This document shows positions 1 through 11,900 of a stretch of DNA of 64,000 nt, one piece after another. This stretch comes from Lineus longissimus. Its lineage: Eukaryota > Nemertea > Pilidiophora > Heteronemertea > Lineidae. The stretch lies in contig NC_088312.1 of NCBI RefSeq assembly GCF_910592395.1, positions 14,921,292 through 14,985,291 on the forward strand. The letters are read 5' to 3'. The position numbers and the translations under genes are program-made. Below the pieces are notes generated by a model. The model had not been told where the DNA came from. It made no database searches and saw only the letters and a list, made by a program, of their open reading frames with translations. The first letter of the stretch is position 1, and each line of letters opens with the position of its first letter.

Positions 1-360
1 TTCTAGGACACTTTCCCTGATTTTGGAGAAGTTTGCATATACTTGACAAATGCTGATGTTTTTTCATAGCATGTCTGCCGGATCAGTGCATTTAGGGTTT
101 ATGATATGAATAGTTAACCAATTTTAAACCAAACTTTTTCATGGGCTGTCAAAAATTCTACAACGAACTTCATCGTAGAATCAATGATGGCCCCGTGGTA
201 AATACGACCATGTGTTTTCATTCATGGATACTACTGTGCGATGGAGATTCTCCATCATAGATCCATGGAGAGCCCATGGTAGGATCATTGACTGATGAGT
301 AATCGTCGTCATAGATCCATGGATGGGGACTCTTGCCTGTGTTCCCAATTCCCTACTTAC
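1..360 (-). other. Intron 2 (start of) of the SLC15-like gene
   Basis: The minus-strand reading frame of the transporter stays open into this stretch, but a strong donor (CCG followed by GTAAGT at 360-355) ends exon 2 at 361, and the sequence beyond it no longer looks like a transporter. I see no further exon or repeat here. Confidence 0.5.
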
Positions 361-1131
361 CGGAATTGAAAGTTGCGGTCCGGCTCCAGTGTTATCAACA
401 TACACTAGAATGGCATAGATCAGTAGAATGACCATTCCGAGGAATTGCATGACGGCTCCATATAAAATTGCCTTGTAACGCCCAAGGGCGATGTCTCCAA
501 TAATTCCACCAATCAGCGGTAGGAAGAAAGCAAAACCTGAAAGAGGACCATGTCCATGACACATACACATACTTGTTACAGGTCTCAGTTGTATGCAAAT
601 TGTGCAATTCCCAACAATGTGATTTATCAAATTAGTTACTTCCAACACCAACATAATATGGAAACCTGCTAAACTCCAAGACTGCTTGTCAAACATTAGG
701 GTCAAATTTAATGGGTTAAGATGATTTATGGAGGCCAGGTCAGAATGAAAGTTGCCGAACTCATAGATAATTACCATGTAGGACTCACCTGTAAACACTA
801 ATATGATAGCCGCGGCCTGGTTGTCGGTGTACTTCAGGGGGCCTCCATCCCTCATGTAGTACAAGCCTGGGACCAGCATGTAGAATGCAGCAGAATAGCA
901 ACTTTCGTGCAGCACGATGCACAACATTCCAATGGAACGGTCAAAGCCGATACGTTGACACGGTCTCCTCGAATCCGCAAGACTGATTTGCTGGTCAGTT
1001 TCACTTCCATGATGCCGTGTTTGGTCGTTGGCTCCATATGACCGTCTAAGAGAGTCACGCCGATTCTTGTTTCTAGAAAAGCTGGTACTTTCGTTGCTTT
1101 CACCGAGTCTCTCGTAACTAAAGGACGCCAT
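361..1131 (-). CDS. SLC15 (POT/PTR) peptide-histidine transporter, first two exons, partial
   Basis: Proton-coupled oligopeptide/histidine transporter of the SLC15 family, nearest in feel to the lysosomal SLC15A4 group; this is a membrane carrier of the major facilitator fold. Exon 1 is 1131-789 (Met start at 1131), intron 788-537 has a GTGAGT donor and a CTCTTTCAG acceptor, and exon 2 is 536-361. The junction falls inside a Gly codon (phase 1) and restores one frame of 173 codons. Exon 1 encodes a hydrophilic, Ser/Arg-rich N-terminus of about 65 residues and then TM1 (LHESCYSAAFY). Exon 2 gives TM2 with the GGIIGDIALGRY motif typical of the PTR2 signature, followed by TM3. The remaining exons lie to the left of the window. 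The family call is firm; the subtype is not. Confidence 0.8.
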
Positions 1132-1225
1132 CTGTCACCAATGACAGTCAAACCCAAATCCTTTGAGCAGTGTGATGTTTTTCTCGAATGAGTGTTTCTG
1201 TTTCGGAATCAGTGTTTTCCATTAT

Positions 1226-1479
1226 TAGGCAGGTTTCGCAACCCCTACGAACGACGAAGTACACACGACGAAGTACAATCGACGAAGTACGCACGACGAA
1301 TGTCTGTCCTGTCATCAAACCATGCGCTTATTCATTTACGCGACACTCGTAAATTATCTTTTGTACTAATTTGTACCAGAAATCGGGGAAACTTTCGAAA
1401 AAAGTCGTCAATAAAGTACATTTACATACTAAGTACTTCGTTGTTCGTAGCTCTTCCTAAGGGTTTCGAAACCTGCCTA
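1226..1479. mobile_element. Small TIR element (MITE-like)
   Basis: The left end TAGGCAGGTTTCGCAACCC is matched in inverted orientation by GGGTTTCGAAACCTGCCTA at the right. The arms continue inward with inverted TACGAACRACGAAGTAC on both sides, and the left arm repeats ACGACGAAGTA four times. The unit is about 250 bases without coding capacity. The open frame across it is a by-product of the repeat. Confidence 0.65.
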
Positions 1480-1559
1480 TTCTTAAGGAAACACGAGGCA
1501 ATAGTAATCCATGCTTCACTGTGTTCCCCTATCATTATTCAAAATTTATGATTTTTCTA

Positions 1560-3188
1560 GCTGTCTTGTTTGTTTGAAAACTGCATGATGTGTGAAACCT
1601 TAAAAAAATGAACACAGGTATCTACCCAAGTATAAAATCATGATAAGATTCTTAGTTGTAATCTTATCTAATTTGTACATTTTTCACAAGAATCTTGTAA
1701 GATTCTTAGTAATAGATCGTGACTAGAAATCTTACAGAAATCTTGCATAAACGAATGTACATGTTCTTGAACACGAAACAGAATAAGGCCTTTACTAAGA
1801 ATCTTATCGGGATTTTCGCCACTGGGAACTCATAAGAAAAGCCTGTTCTAATCCGCTACGATGAAATAATGAAATGGTGAAATACAGTTCCCGTAGAGTT
1901 ACATCCAGGCGACCCATAAAATGCGAGTGAAGCAGCCTTTACCATGTATGTAGAGCACCTGGAAGTTCTTGTTCCACTCACTTACGTCTAGCTGAGGCTG
2001 AGCCACCCCTGTCTAGTCTGGTATAAAAATCAAGTTGCGAATACGTGGTATGGGTGTCTGTTTATCTTGTCATCCCTGCAGGTAGCCTCTAAAGTCAATT
2101 GCTTGTGCTTGCATTGATATGCATGCACGAGTAGGCCCTATATAAGAAATTGAGGTCATCCCTATGAAATTTCCCCTTGTCCTATGTTCGTTCATCTGTT
2201 CTGTACGTGTTCCCCAAACTATCATATAGACCAAAATACTGATTCCCGAGATAAATTGGTAACTGCCACCAAGAATGGGTAAGAAGAAATGAGTTCAGCG
2301 TTTGCTAGAGCGATATGGACACTGGTTCTCAAACGAACCATTTCCGCCAAATAGGTCATGACCCAGAATAACATAACGAGTGTTGATATTCCGCCAATCA
2401 TTTTATTTCGAGTCAACAGTCATCTAAAAAATTATACGGTGGCCTATTCGAAGAATTTTCAAGTTTTCAAGATGAGCACAGGGAATAAACTTGACGCAAG
2501 GGCCCAACGCGCCGCGTAGCGGCAAAAAAGTGAAGCTGGCGAAACATTTATAACGGGTCACCGTCACTTATTATTGGACTTATAGCGCATTTACGGGGTT
2601 GCAACTATTTTGCTTTATAGTGTCACCAGGAAAGAAAAGCATGCGACCTAACGCCGATCTATTTGTATAAAGTGATAATTGGAAGGTGTAGAGTAGGAAA
2701 TATATCAATAAGATAATCATTCCATGTCTTTTGAGGGCATTTTTGATTGTAAAAAATATATGTGTACGTCACCGGAGTCTCTGCAATGATCATTTTATCA
2801 CAGCAGTCTCGCGCAAGTAGAAGTTCTTTACCTATTAGTTCTTCACTTATTAGTCTGGCGTAAAGCCAGACGTTTTCCATTGCGATTTCACTACGATGTT
2901 TGACCAGAAGGAGCAGTGCGCGAGATATGCTAATGAGCAGACTTCCCTCGCTTGAGTTTCGGAAGAATGTTCCATATCGCGCTAAGCTGACCACTGCTTA
3001 CCATGATAGGCGTGCATTGGACTGGTACAGGTTGGAACTGAACATTGAATATGCTGGTGGTGACGCTTTCTGATGAGAAGTTGGTCGTGACTGATGCAGT
3101 ATCCTTGGACTTGTCCACAGCATCGTTCAATCATTGCTCTCTGAGCTGGCTTGATTCTGTACTTACCCAAATACTGAGACCAAATGCC
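1560..3188. other. Intergenic DNA, no gene recognised
   Basis: I find no supported exon. At 1640-1815 the motif AAGATTCTTAG and its complement recur several times as loose palindromes. The short open frames in this stretch lack splice sites, family motifs or plausible composition. Confidence 0.4.
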
Positions 3189-3251
3189 TGTTGACTGTGC
3201 TTTACGAGAGACTGGCGCCATGCCTAGTCTCTCTTAAAGCACAGTCAACAG
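3189..3251. repeat. Short inverted repeat (26-base arms)
   Basis: CTGTTGACTGTGCTTTACGA and its inverted partner TTAAAGCACAGTCAACAG flank about 12 bases. The arms differ at only two or three positions. The DNA or RNA could form a hairpin, and its origin is unknown. Confidence 0.7.
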
Positions 3252-3739
3252 ACACCAACCCCCTCAGACTTAATACTTCTGGGTATTTAAAGTTGGCTTA
3301 TAGTTGGCATTTATATCAATCAGATTAGACTTGTGCAGTTAGGGGGGGGGGAACTTGCCTGCCTTTTTTAACTTTCTCGGATAATCAAAGTGGACCCCCG
3401 CTATTCCAGAGGATAAGAGTAACACTATCAGGAACAAATCCATATGATGGAGAAACGGTAATTTTCAAGTTAAAGCCTGGGATTAGCTAACGTCACATAA
3501 TGGGAAGGCCAAAAACACCATTCATGTCAGCCAAAAATACACAGTTGAAGAAATAGAAAGTTTGATTATACCATCATAATTTATAAAAAATAGAATCAAT
3601 AAATTGGTCCTAAGTTATAAAACGTATTTGAATTTACCTTCAATCATAGGTTTTGGCAATAAAATGACTGGCGGAATATCCATACTCGAAAATAACATAC
3701 ATGTGGAGCACAGAACCAAGTGAACAAATTATGCATGTA

Positions 3740-4374
3740 CAGTCCAGAAAGTAAATTTCCACCGTTTTAAAAAAATATCACGGAGATAAAACAAGATATC
3801 AAAATGCGGTTTTCAGAAGAGTATGGTATATTTAGTTGGTCACATATCTGTTGTATTTGGATGCACCTAATTCCATCCCTTCATTATGTAACAGATATTT
3901 CAAAAAAGGTCCAAAAATCACTTTTTTTATTTCATGTGCCTTTTCAAAAATTCACATGAGCCCATGAACTGTGCTTTATGACCATCATTTTTTGGCACTT
4001 GCAATTCCATATAAATTCATAAATTATAAAGAACATGACTAAAACAATCATCCGTAACGAACTAAAACTAATCATCAAAATGAAGAAATTAGCATGAATT
4101 TTCTGATGAAAGTGAGAATAAAACATTCGTTCATCATAGTTCACCCATTCATTGTGAAGAAGATCGAAAATAAAGTAAAATAAAAAAGTAACTTTATGGA
4201 CATTTTAAAGATTGCCTGTTACATAACGAAGAGACAGGATTAGCTGGGCCCAAATACAACAGATACATGCCCAACTAAATATCCCATTCTCCGCTGAAAA
4301 CCGCATTCAATTGTCTTATTCTATCTCTGTGATATTTTAAAAAACGTGTGGACATTTTCTTTCTGTTAGGACTG
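3740..4374. mobile_element. Tc1/mariner-like MITE with long TIRs
   Basis: The ends CAGTCC and GGACTG are each bordered by TA (3738-3739 and 4375-4376), the target duplication of the Tc1/mariner superfamily. The inverted arms run for about 180 bases at roughly 75-80 percent identity by eye, including GCGGTTTTCAG and TATCTGTTGTATTTGG. The centre is AT-rich and has no transposase, so this is a non-autonomous copy. Confidence 0.75.
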
Positions 4375-4376
4375 TA

Positions 4377-7090
4377 CATGAAAACGTGACCGCTGATAGT
4401 TATCTGAATAACACACAATGGCTGAACGTTTCTACAATTAAAAAGACAAATAGATTACATTTTTCATATAGCAGATCGGAAGCTAAAACCAAAGCTATAT
4501 GTTTTTGGGAGGATGACACGCACGAAAATGTAAGGAAAACGACAGTGCGAGCTTTGTGCAAAACCGCCACAAAATTAGTTGTAGCTACTTACCTCTGTAA
4601 ATACAAACTGCGTTATGCGTACATCGGTAGGTCAAGTATGAACACTATGTTTATCTCAACCAGGAAGTTGATAATGGGGCATCATATGGTCATTGATTAT
4701 GAGACAATACCGTCAATGAATATTTATAGGTCGGAGGTTCCAGACCTATCAATTAGACGCGAGTATATTTTTAACTATCAAGTACATATTTAGAGAGCTA
4801 TTGAAAAAATATTTGCTGTGACAAGTCTACAGATATAAAGAAAATATTTGATGAAAAAATTAATTCTGAATTTTGCTAATTTGGCAATAGGGGGCGTGTT
4901 TTGAGATTTTTCTGCCAGTTGGATGAAAAGATTGGAAATATCGATGTCTGTCCAATTTGTCGATTATCAAAAAATTTCCGTGGTCAACTACCAGTTTACT
5001 TTTCACCATTTACTTGCCCGACTGTCCGGAATATCACATCAAAATTTTAGATTCACAACCCCACGCAGTATTTGATGCGTCGCGGTCAAACATTGACAAT
5101 TTAACTGCTAAAAGGCTGAAAACATCGATGGTGGTCTTGTCTCTTATCGAACCGACGATCTGGAACCACTCCAGACTTCATAGCTGTTCATTAATTTTCG
5201 GCCGGGTTGTTAGGTTTCCATGTTGTATGATTATAGTCCCATTCAAAAATGTTATCTCTGCATCATTTGAGGCTCTGGAGTGCGAACTACTGGTCAGAGT
5301 TCTTTGAAGTTGGTTTGTACTGACCTGAGCTTCGAATTCTAAAAGGCCTTAGTCACAGTATATCATTGTTTCTAATACAAAATACATTACGCCTTGTTTT
5401 GATCGGAGCGGTCTTGGTATCGTAACCAATGACCGCCTGGGTAGGTATAAAATTCTGAATTTTAGCAGACGAATTATTTTCACCAAGAAGCAACGACTCA
5501 GCCCCACAAAACAATGTCAAGTGAACTGGCGAGTTCTAAAAAATTACAAAGGAGCAATCACCAGCTTCGCTTCGACAAACTTCTACAGTTATCCTCGATC
5601 CGATCCACCCGTCTCCACGCGACTTCAACTAGGCTTCTATCCGAATGTACTAAGGTCCATTCACAACTAACTCCTATCCGTATATCAACACTCAAAGTCT
5701 TTACAATTAAGTTCATTTGAAAGTCCAATCACGTGAAGGCCGAAGCGGAATCGGCCGCAAATATACCCTTTGCGGAGGGTTCTCTCAAAAACTGAGGGCT
5801 TGTTTAAATTTTGAGCCTTTAGGCTTTAACACTTATACGAACACTATAAATTGTCCACAATTACACAAGAACAAGTAAACATGAAACATTTTTTTTCTTG
5901 GTGCGATTTGACTTAGATTATATTAACAAAGATGACTGACTTGACCTGGAACTTAGCAATCAACCCAAATCTGAGTCAACTGCAAGGGCACTCTGGTTTC
6001 AAATCCACAGGCATTGAATAAACTCTGAGCCGCGGAGAAACAAGTATGGGTCTTTAGAGGCCATTGGCATACAGGCCAACTAAGAGCTGATAAACTGCAG
6101 TGAATCCCCAACCCTCCTACAGACCTAGAAAACTGTCCCAAAACAAGCGCTCACAGCGGAGCGTAGAAGAGCTGACCTAATTTTTAAATCCAGGAAGCCA
6201 GGAAGAGACGTCACGCAGACACGTGACCAACTCGGTAAACCCAAAACTCAAAAGGTCAAGGTCACCCAAGTGACGGAACTAAAAACGAACATCAACGAAG
6301 TGCAAGGCTCGACAAAACATCTATACTAACGTACATCATGTACATGCATGCATTCCGTCCAACTGGCCTGTGCTATCAATAATAAAACCACGATTTACAA
6401 CGAACTACGTGGCAGAAACATCCGTCCGCCAAGTCACACTCGGGCATACAAATCTATTCAAAATGGTGGCCGAGAATGGCGGGAAACTACTTCGTCAACA
6501 ACTCGCGCAAGGTGTAGCGAACAAAGTCGGAAAAACCACCTAAAACATGTCTAGGCCTACCTTGGAGCGCTCCAAAGAACTGCTGAGAAGTCTATCTACA
6601 GGAAATCCCGAAACATGACAGGAAAGCTGAACGAAGACGAACAAAAAACGGCCACGAAACAAACACGAACCTGCTAACACGACAGCAAGAATACGAATGG
6701 CGACGAACAAAAGTCACACGACCCGATTACGTCTACTTCACGACCTAGTCTCACTTCTGCGAGACCGTCGAAAAAGTTCGTCTGCTTTTTTCTTTACATT
6801 GCAACAACATCAAGAACACGAGATTTTGAAGTATTCCCCGATATTGGGATTTGTGAAGTAGGGAGGATACCCGAGGACTCTTTCGAGGTCGTCAGTCAGG
6901 ATTCAGAAGAGGTCAAAGACGAGGAAATGGTAGAAATCGAGCTAGCAGACTGGGAATTCCCTTGCTGCGTGACGTCATCTTCACAAGCAACAATATGGCG
7001 GAGTTCCGGACACCAGGCTGGATAATTCTTTGACGAAAACGGAACATATATACCTTTCAAATCGTATTTAATTTGTTTAATTTTGAAACC
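4377..7090. other. Intergenic DNA; partial snapback repeat at 5395-5465
   Basis: No gene is supported. At 5395-5465 the bases GAGCGGTCTTGG and ACCAATGACCGCC followed by GGTAT correspond to one arm of the palindromic family described at 7091-7275. A perfect CRE-type octamer TGACGTCA lies at 6970. The other open frames (4386-4793, 4957-5307, 5514-5720) show no recognisable domain. Confidence 0.4.
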
Positions 7091-7275
7091 TTTTAGAATA
7101 GAAATTAATACCTCGCTGTCGGTCATTGCTTGTATAATCAAGACCGCTCGGGTAGACCTCAAATTACGTCCAAAACCCTCGGCGAAGCGCCTCGGGTTTT
7201 GGACTGCATTTTCGGTCTACCCGAGCGGTCTTGATTTACAACCAATGACCGCCAGCTCGGTATTAATTCCTTAAA
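7091..7275. mobile_element. Palindromic element, family P, copy 1
   Basis: It starts TTTTAGAATAGAAATTAATACC and ends with the inverted GGTATTAATTCCTTAAA. Inside, the stem pairs CAAGACCGCTCGGGTAGACC with its complement, and GTCCAAAACCCTCG with CGGGTTTTGGAC. Almost the whole 185 bases fold back on themselves. There is no coding capacity. Related copies are at 9465-9649 and 41523-41704, and fragments are at 5395 and 39773. Confidence 0.75.
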
Positions 7276-8347
7276 CCAAACAAGACTTTTAGGGTGCAGG
7301 ATCGTCAGCGCAAAAATTAAAAGAATACTTCAGCAAAGCCCAATGGTTATTTTGGGGGTCACCTGAATAGGTCGTATACATTTTGTTTCCGGGTATTTTC
7401 ACTTACTATTTGCGCTTCTTGAGAAGTAATAATAATATGAAGATATCTTCCAGATTTGTCAAGAAATAAGCTGTACAGAGCGGAATAAGTTTGTTGCTGT
7501 TTAAATGTTCCAAAATCATCCGTGTTGAAATTTACACGAGATATGTAAAATACGTTCAGACATGTGTAGAAATTTTGGGCACTTTTTGTCAGTCCACCTT
7601 CTAGATACAGGCATTTTTTTCTGAATAACTCAATACAAAGTTGATGTATCAGTCTTCAAAATGGTTTATCCCTCTCACAATCCACAGCATTACACTGATT
7701 TGTGTTACCAATGGTACTCAATTACACACTCCAATCAATACAGTGGCCGTGTAAAAATCTGCTGGATATCCATGTAATTTTCTGGTTACTTTGTTGCAAC
7801 AGCAAGACTCGCAATGCCGGTTACCGAACCAAAATTATGCAACTTATACTACACACGTAACTTTACAACATGACAGCCCAATTTCAGTAAATAGATTATA
7901 ATTTGCGGCACATTTCAATGCTCGTTCTGTAGACACACGCGCGGAGTGAAAGTCGAGGTTAGAGCACAGCCTACATTTTGTACTGAGGGTTATCGGTGAA
8001 AGATGAGGACCTACCAGATCTAACATGTCAACCTGTACGCCCTGTGATTGCTGACGTCAAATTCCCATTGATTCTCATATCAGCTTCATGAGGTTCGTCA
8101 ATATAATTTTTTTGAGAAACTTGTTATCAATTGTAAATTGTACGTGGTCACACATTGGTCAGTTGAGGCCTAGTCGTATTGACATTTTTATATGAAATCT
8201 TACGTTTACTAAATATTTTAATGATGTTGTATTTTGCATGCGTAGCCATGCTCATAAGCTGAAACATAATACGCGCGTGTATTGACGACTGTTATTACCC
8301 AGTTTTGGTTGGTGTCCAAAATTACGAAAACGGTGTTTTCGTCTCAA
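7276..8347. other. Intergenic DNA upstream of the TRPA gene
   Basis: No exon or large repeat was recognised. A perfect TGACGTCA octamer occurs at 8052-8059, about 740 bases upstream of the TRPA start codon. The rest is AT-rich single-copy-looking sequence. Confidence 0.35.
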
Positions 8348-8634
8348 TAGACGGCGGCTTGCGGAAAAATAAATTTCGGCCATTTTGAAAAGACCTTTTC
8401 TTAGGCAGCGTAAGTTTACCATGACATAAAAGTCATGTTTTGAATCAAATCATCACCAAAAGCATTCAAAATATCATGAACATTGGAAGACATGGACAAT
8501 TTCAATTAAATTGCTCAAATAAGCTTGTCTATTGTTACTTTTATGGCATGGAAAACATACACTATGTAATGTAGGTTGCCTGTGAAAAGGGCATTTCAAA
8601 ATGGCCGAAATTTATTTTCGCAAACCATCTATAG
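8348..8634. mobile_element. MITE-like inverted-repeat element just upstream of TRPA exon 1
   Basis: The left arm contains AAAATAAATTTCGGCCATTT followed by TGAAAAGACC; the right arm is its complement, AAATGGCCGAAATTTATTTT. The arms are about 60 bases at high identity and begin with ATAGA/TCTAT. The spacer has no ORF. It ends about 160 bases before the TRPA start codon, so it may lie in the promoter or 5' leader. Confidence 0.7.
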
Positions 8635-8794
8635 TTTCACCAAAAATCTGTTAACCAGAATGAAGCAATACCATAATATATAACGTTATAAATTTGTTTT
8701 AGTTCATAACGTAAGTTTAGTTTCCCGTAGATACATCGTTAATTTAGCAACAGGCTGTTCATTCCCGATTTCTAACCCAGCAATCCAGTGTAAA

Positions 8795-8962
8795 ATGGAT
8801 AAACTACATGGACTGTCCGGACAGAACGCCCGTGTTGATGAAGTCCGAGTGAAAGTGGAAGACAGTCCTCTACGGCATGAAGACCAGATGAAAGAAAATG
8901 GTCAGGTACGAAAAAGACGAATAACCGGGCAAGAAAATAGTGGAGTTTCTTTCGAGCAAAGA
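8795..8962 (+). CDS. TRPA exon 1 (start codon)
   Basis: Met at 8795; 56 codons, highly charged and without ankyrin motif. The donor is AGA followed by GTGAGT, phase 0, which fits the phase-0 start of exon 2. An alternative upstream first exon cannot be excluded. Confidence 0.55.
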
Positions 8963-11900
8963 GTGAGTATTTTCTTGACAATCCCCGACTTTATAAAGTA
9001 AGGCTTTGTTCACAATTCTAAAATACCTTGGTACCGTAAAGTCAACTTTTAAATGGAAAATGCATAAGCCTCGTTCTGAGAGTGGAGTGTTTTGGACACG
9101 CAACCAAGATGCTCTACCAAAGTTCCCTCGGGTTGCACTAAAATGTGGAACCATGCACACAGCTCACTTCAGAAGTTTGAGGCTCTCAAAACACTGCTTC
9201 AAACACAAATCAGCCAAGGAAGCATCAACCACCCTAAGTTTTTTAATGAGCACTACACATATTTGCTGAGAAAAACGCTCCAAATAGCCCATTTGCGCGG
9301 ATTTTAGCGTCACTTGAGCGAGCCGATCCGGACTTCCTATACGCGCTGCCGTAACATAATGTAAACAACGGCGCTACCGGCGCTCCGGGCAGGCGATGGA
9401 TGGAATTTGCCAAATTCGCACATATTCAAGTTATTTCGTGGCCTATCTTTTTAAGTTTGAGGTATTTTAGAATAGAAATTGAACCCTCGGCTTCGGACCT
9501 TGGTTGAGTTACCAAGACACTCTCGGGTGGAGCTAAAATTTCGTCCAAACCCTCGCCTGTCGGCTCGGGTTTGGACTGTATTTTAGCTCCACCCTCGAGT
9601 GTCTTGGTAACTCAACCAAGGTCCGAAGCCGAGGGTTCAATTCCTTAAATAGAGGTATACAGATACTGTACTAATAAGTCAATAATGTATACAAAACTCT
9701 CTTATTTGAAAGAGAGCAATGATCTAATTTTACTTGAGCAATAGAAACATGTATTCAACACATTATCACATCAACAGTTTTGATTTATGACGTGCCATAT
9801 GACCAAGTATTCTCAACTTTTTGTATAATTTTTCTTTAAACGCATAAACTAAAACTTACGCTGGGAATATGATCAAATAAGGTAAAAGGGGTATTTGTAG
9901 CCTCGGTCTAATTGTAGCCCCTGGCAATATTTTTGATTCATCATCCGGTAACCATGGAATTCTTCAGCCAACCCAAGCATGGATATGAAAGAGGTGCCTC
10001 TGGAGTGTCACAACATAAATAGTTTTGGATTATGCAACATGTTGTGTAAAGGCTTTGGCTATAAGATGTAAAAAAAATCAGGCACATGCACAAAAAAAGT
10101 TGGGATCGAACTTTTTGCAGGTAGGAATTTTCCACACTTATAGAGCATTGGTATATTCGAAACTTAGTTCAGGTGATCAGTATTGAGTGTAGAGAATGTT
10201 GTTTGCGGTATTTTATGTCAATATTAAAAGCAAATCTTTCAGAGACACTGTTCTGTTCAAGGTACCATCGGAGTATTTGTAGCCCGTTGGTTGGGATATA
10301 GCCCCAATAAATAGCTCGATATATCTTTCATAAATCATGATGATGATAGGTTTCTTCATTCTTATACCTGAATTATATTATTTGATCATAAAACTATCTG
10401 ATTTGGATATAATGTTAACAGTTTATATATCAACCATAATACTTTTGGGGTTTTATTCTATTTTATCTATATATTTAAAAATAAAATATTTTCAAAGTTA
10501 CTGGTGTTTCTAGTTAAAGCCCCAACACCATTGGCTAGATAGCAGGATATATCATTGCATTACCATCGAGTGATGCAAGCTATAGTTGTGGTTGATACAT
10601 GACCCATACTTGAAACTACAGTTTTCGTGGCGCATGAAAAGACCGTCAGTCAACTTAGAATATCACGAGCTCTTGTCTGACACAAGGTATAAGAGAGTGG
10701 TAAACAGAACTTTGTGTTTCACACCAGTTTGAAATCAGTCTGATTTGCGACATTATTGTTTGAATTGTTGGTGAGTGATTGCATCGAATATCACGTGCAT
10801 GTTCAATAAATACCATTTGTGTATGTTTTGATACCAGCAAAACCTCGTAGTCAACATTAGATTGGAATGATATTGAAAGTTTTATTAGGTCTGTCTCATT
10901 ATAGAACGTTAGGGACAGACGGGAACCTAAGAAGTACCTAATTCAACGTACCATGCTTGTTAACTTTGATGCTATTGGTTACACGAGCATTACCACCAGG
11001 GCTGCGCTGCTGTGATGAATACATATGTAAGGTCCTTCTTCTGATTGGTGGTCACCAAAGCACATTAGGAACGCCCACCTATACATACAATAGCTTTTTG
11101 ACAACGTGCGTTGGTTAACTGTCAATGAAGGGAAATCGATGTTACCGATGTTACCGAATAGGCCTTGTTATAGACAAGCGGTCAATTATTGATAAAAGCC
11201 TGGTTGGCTCGTATTAACCAAATTGAGTGTTTTTTTTTATCTAAGTAGTTACTATGCAAAAGAAAGCGGTTCATTGTTGGACTGTGGCTGAGTAACAGTA
11301 ACAAGTTATGACTATGATAAGGTGGGGATCCTCAGACTTTGGGATCTCGATTGCGTGTACCGTTCCATCTATCGCCCCAACAGCATCTGGAATAGTATCC
11401 CAGTTGCCCCGCAGTTGTTCCCACTCTTCATCGGTCGGCCATGTTATACCGTCTTGAAAATAAGTCCACAAAACATCTGTCATAAAATAAAGTTCCCTGC
11501 AAACAGACTGCTTGCTGATATCAAACATTGCACTCATCGCAACAATGTCCGGATATTTCTTGATCCAATAGAAAAAAAGTAGTAAACGGTTCTCCACCGA
11601 CAGCAAATGATCTCGGTACCGTCCTGGCCTGTTTTCCAGAAGGGGCGTAATGTCCTCTACGAGGTGCTGGAAAGAGGCCACTGTCTCACCTGATAGATAC
11701 CAAAAGTCCATGTGGTGGTTTCTAATCCTGGTAAAGACGTCGTTACCACCGTATGGACCATTTGGTTGATTGGTGAGAACTTCATCAAGTCTTGGAGGCA
11801 ACGGAGGCGGACGCACTTCTAAATTATGAAATGCTGGTGTGAGCAAAACTGGTGGCGGTGGTATGGGCGGCGGAGCAGCGAACAAAAACATCCTAATTCT

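Noticed and set aside
9006-9307. ORFs directly after TRPA exon 1
   Set aside because: No ankyrin or other domain and no matching splice signals; exon 1 has a good donor at 8963.
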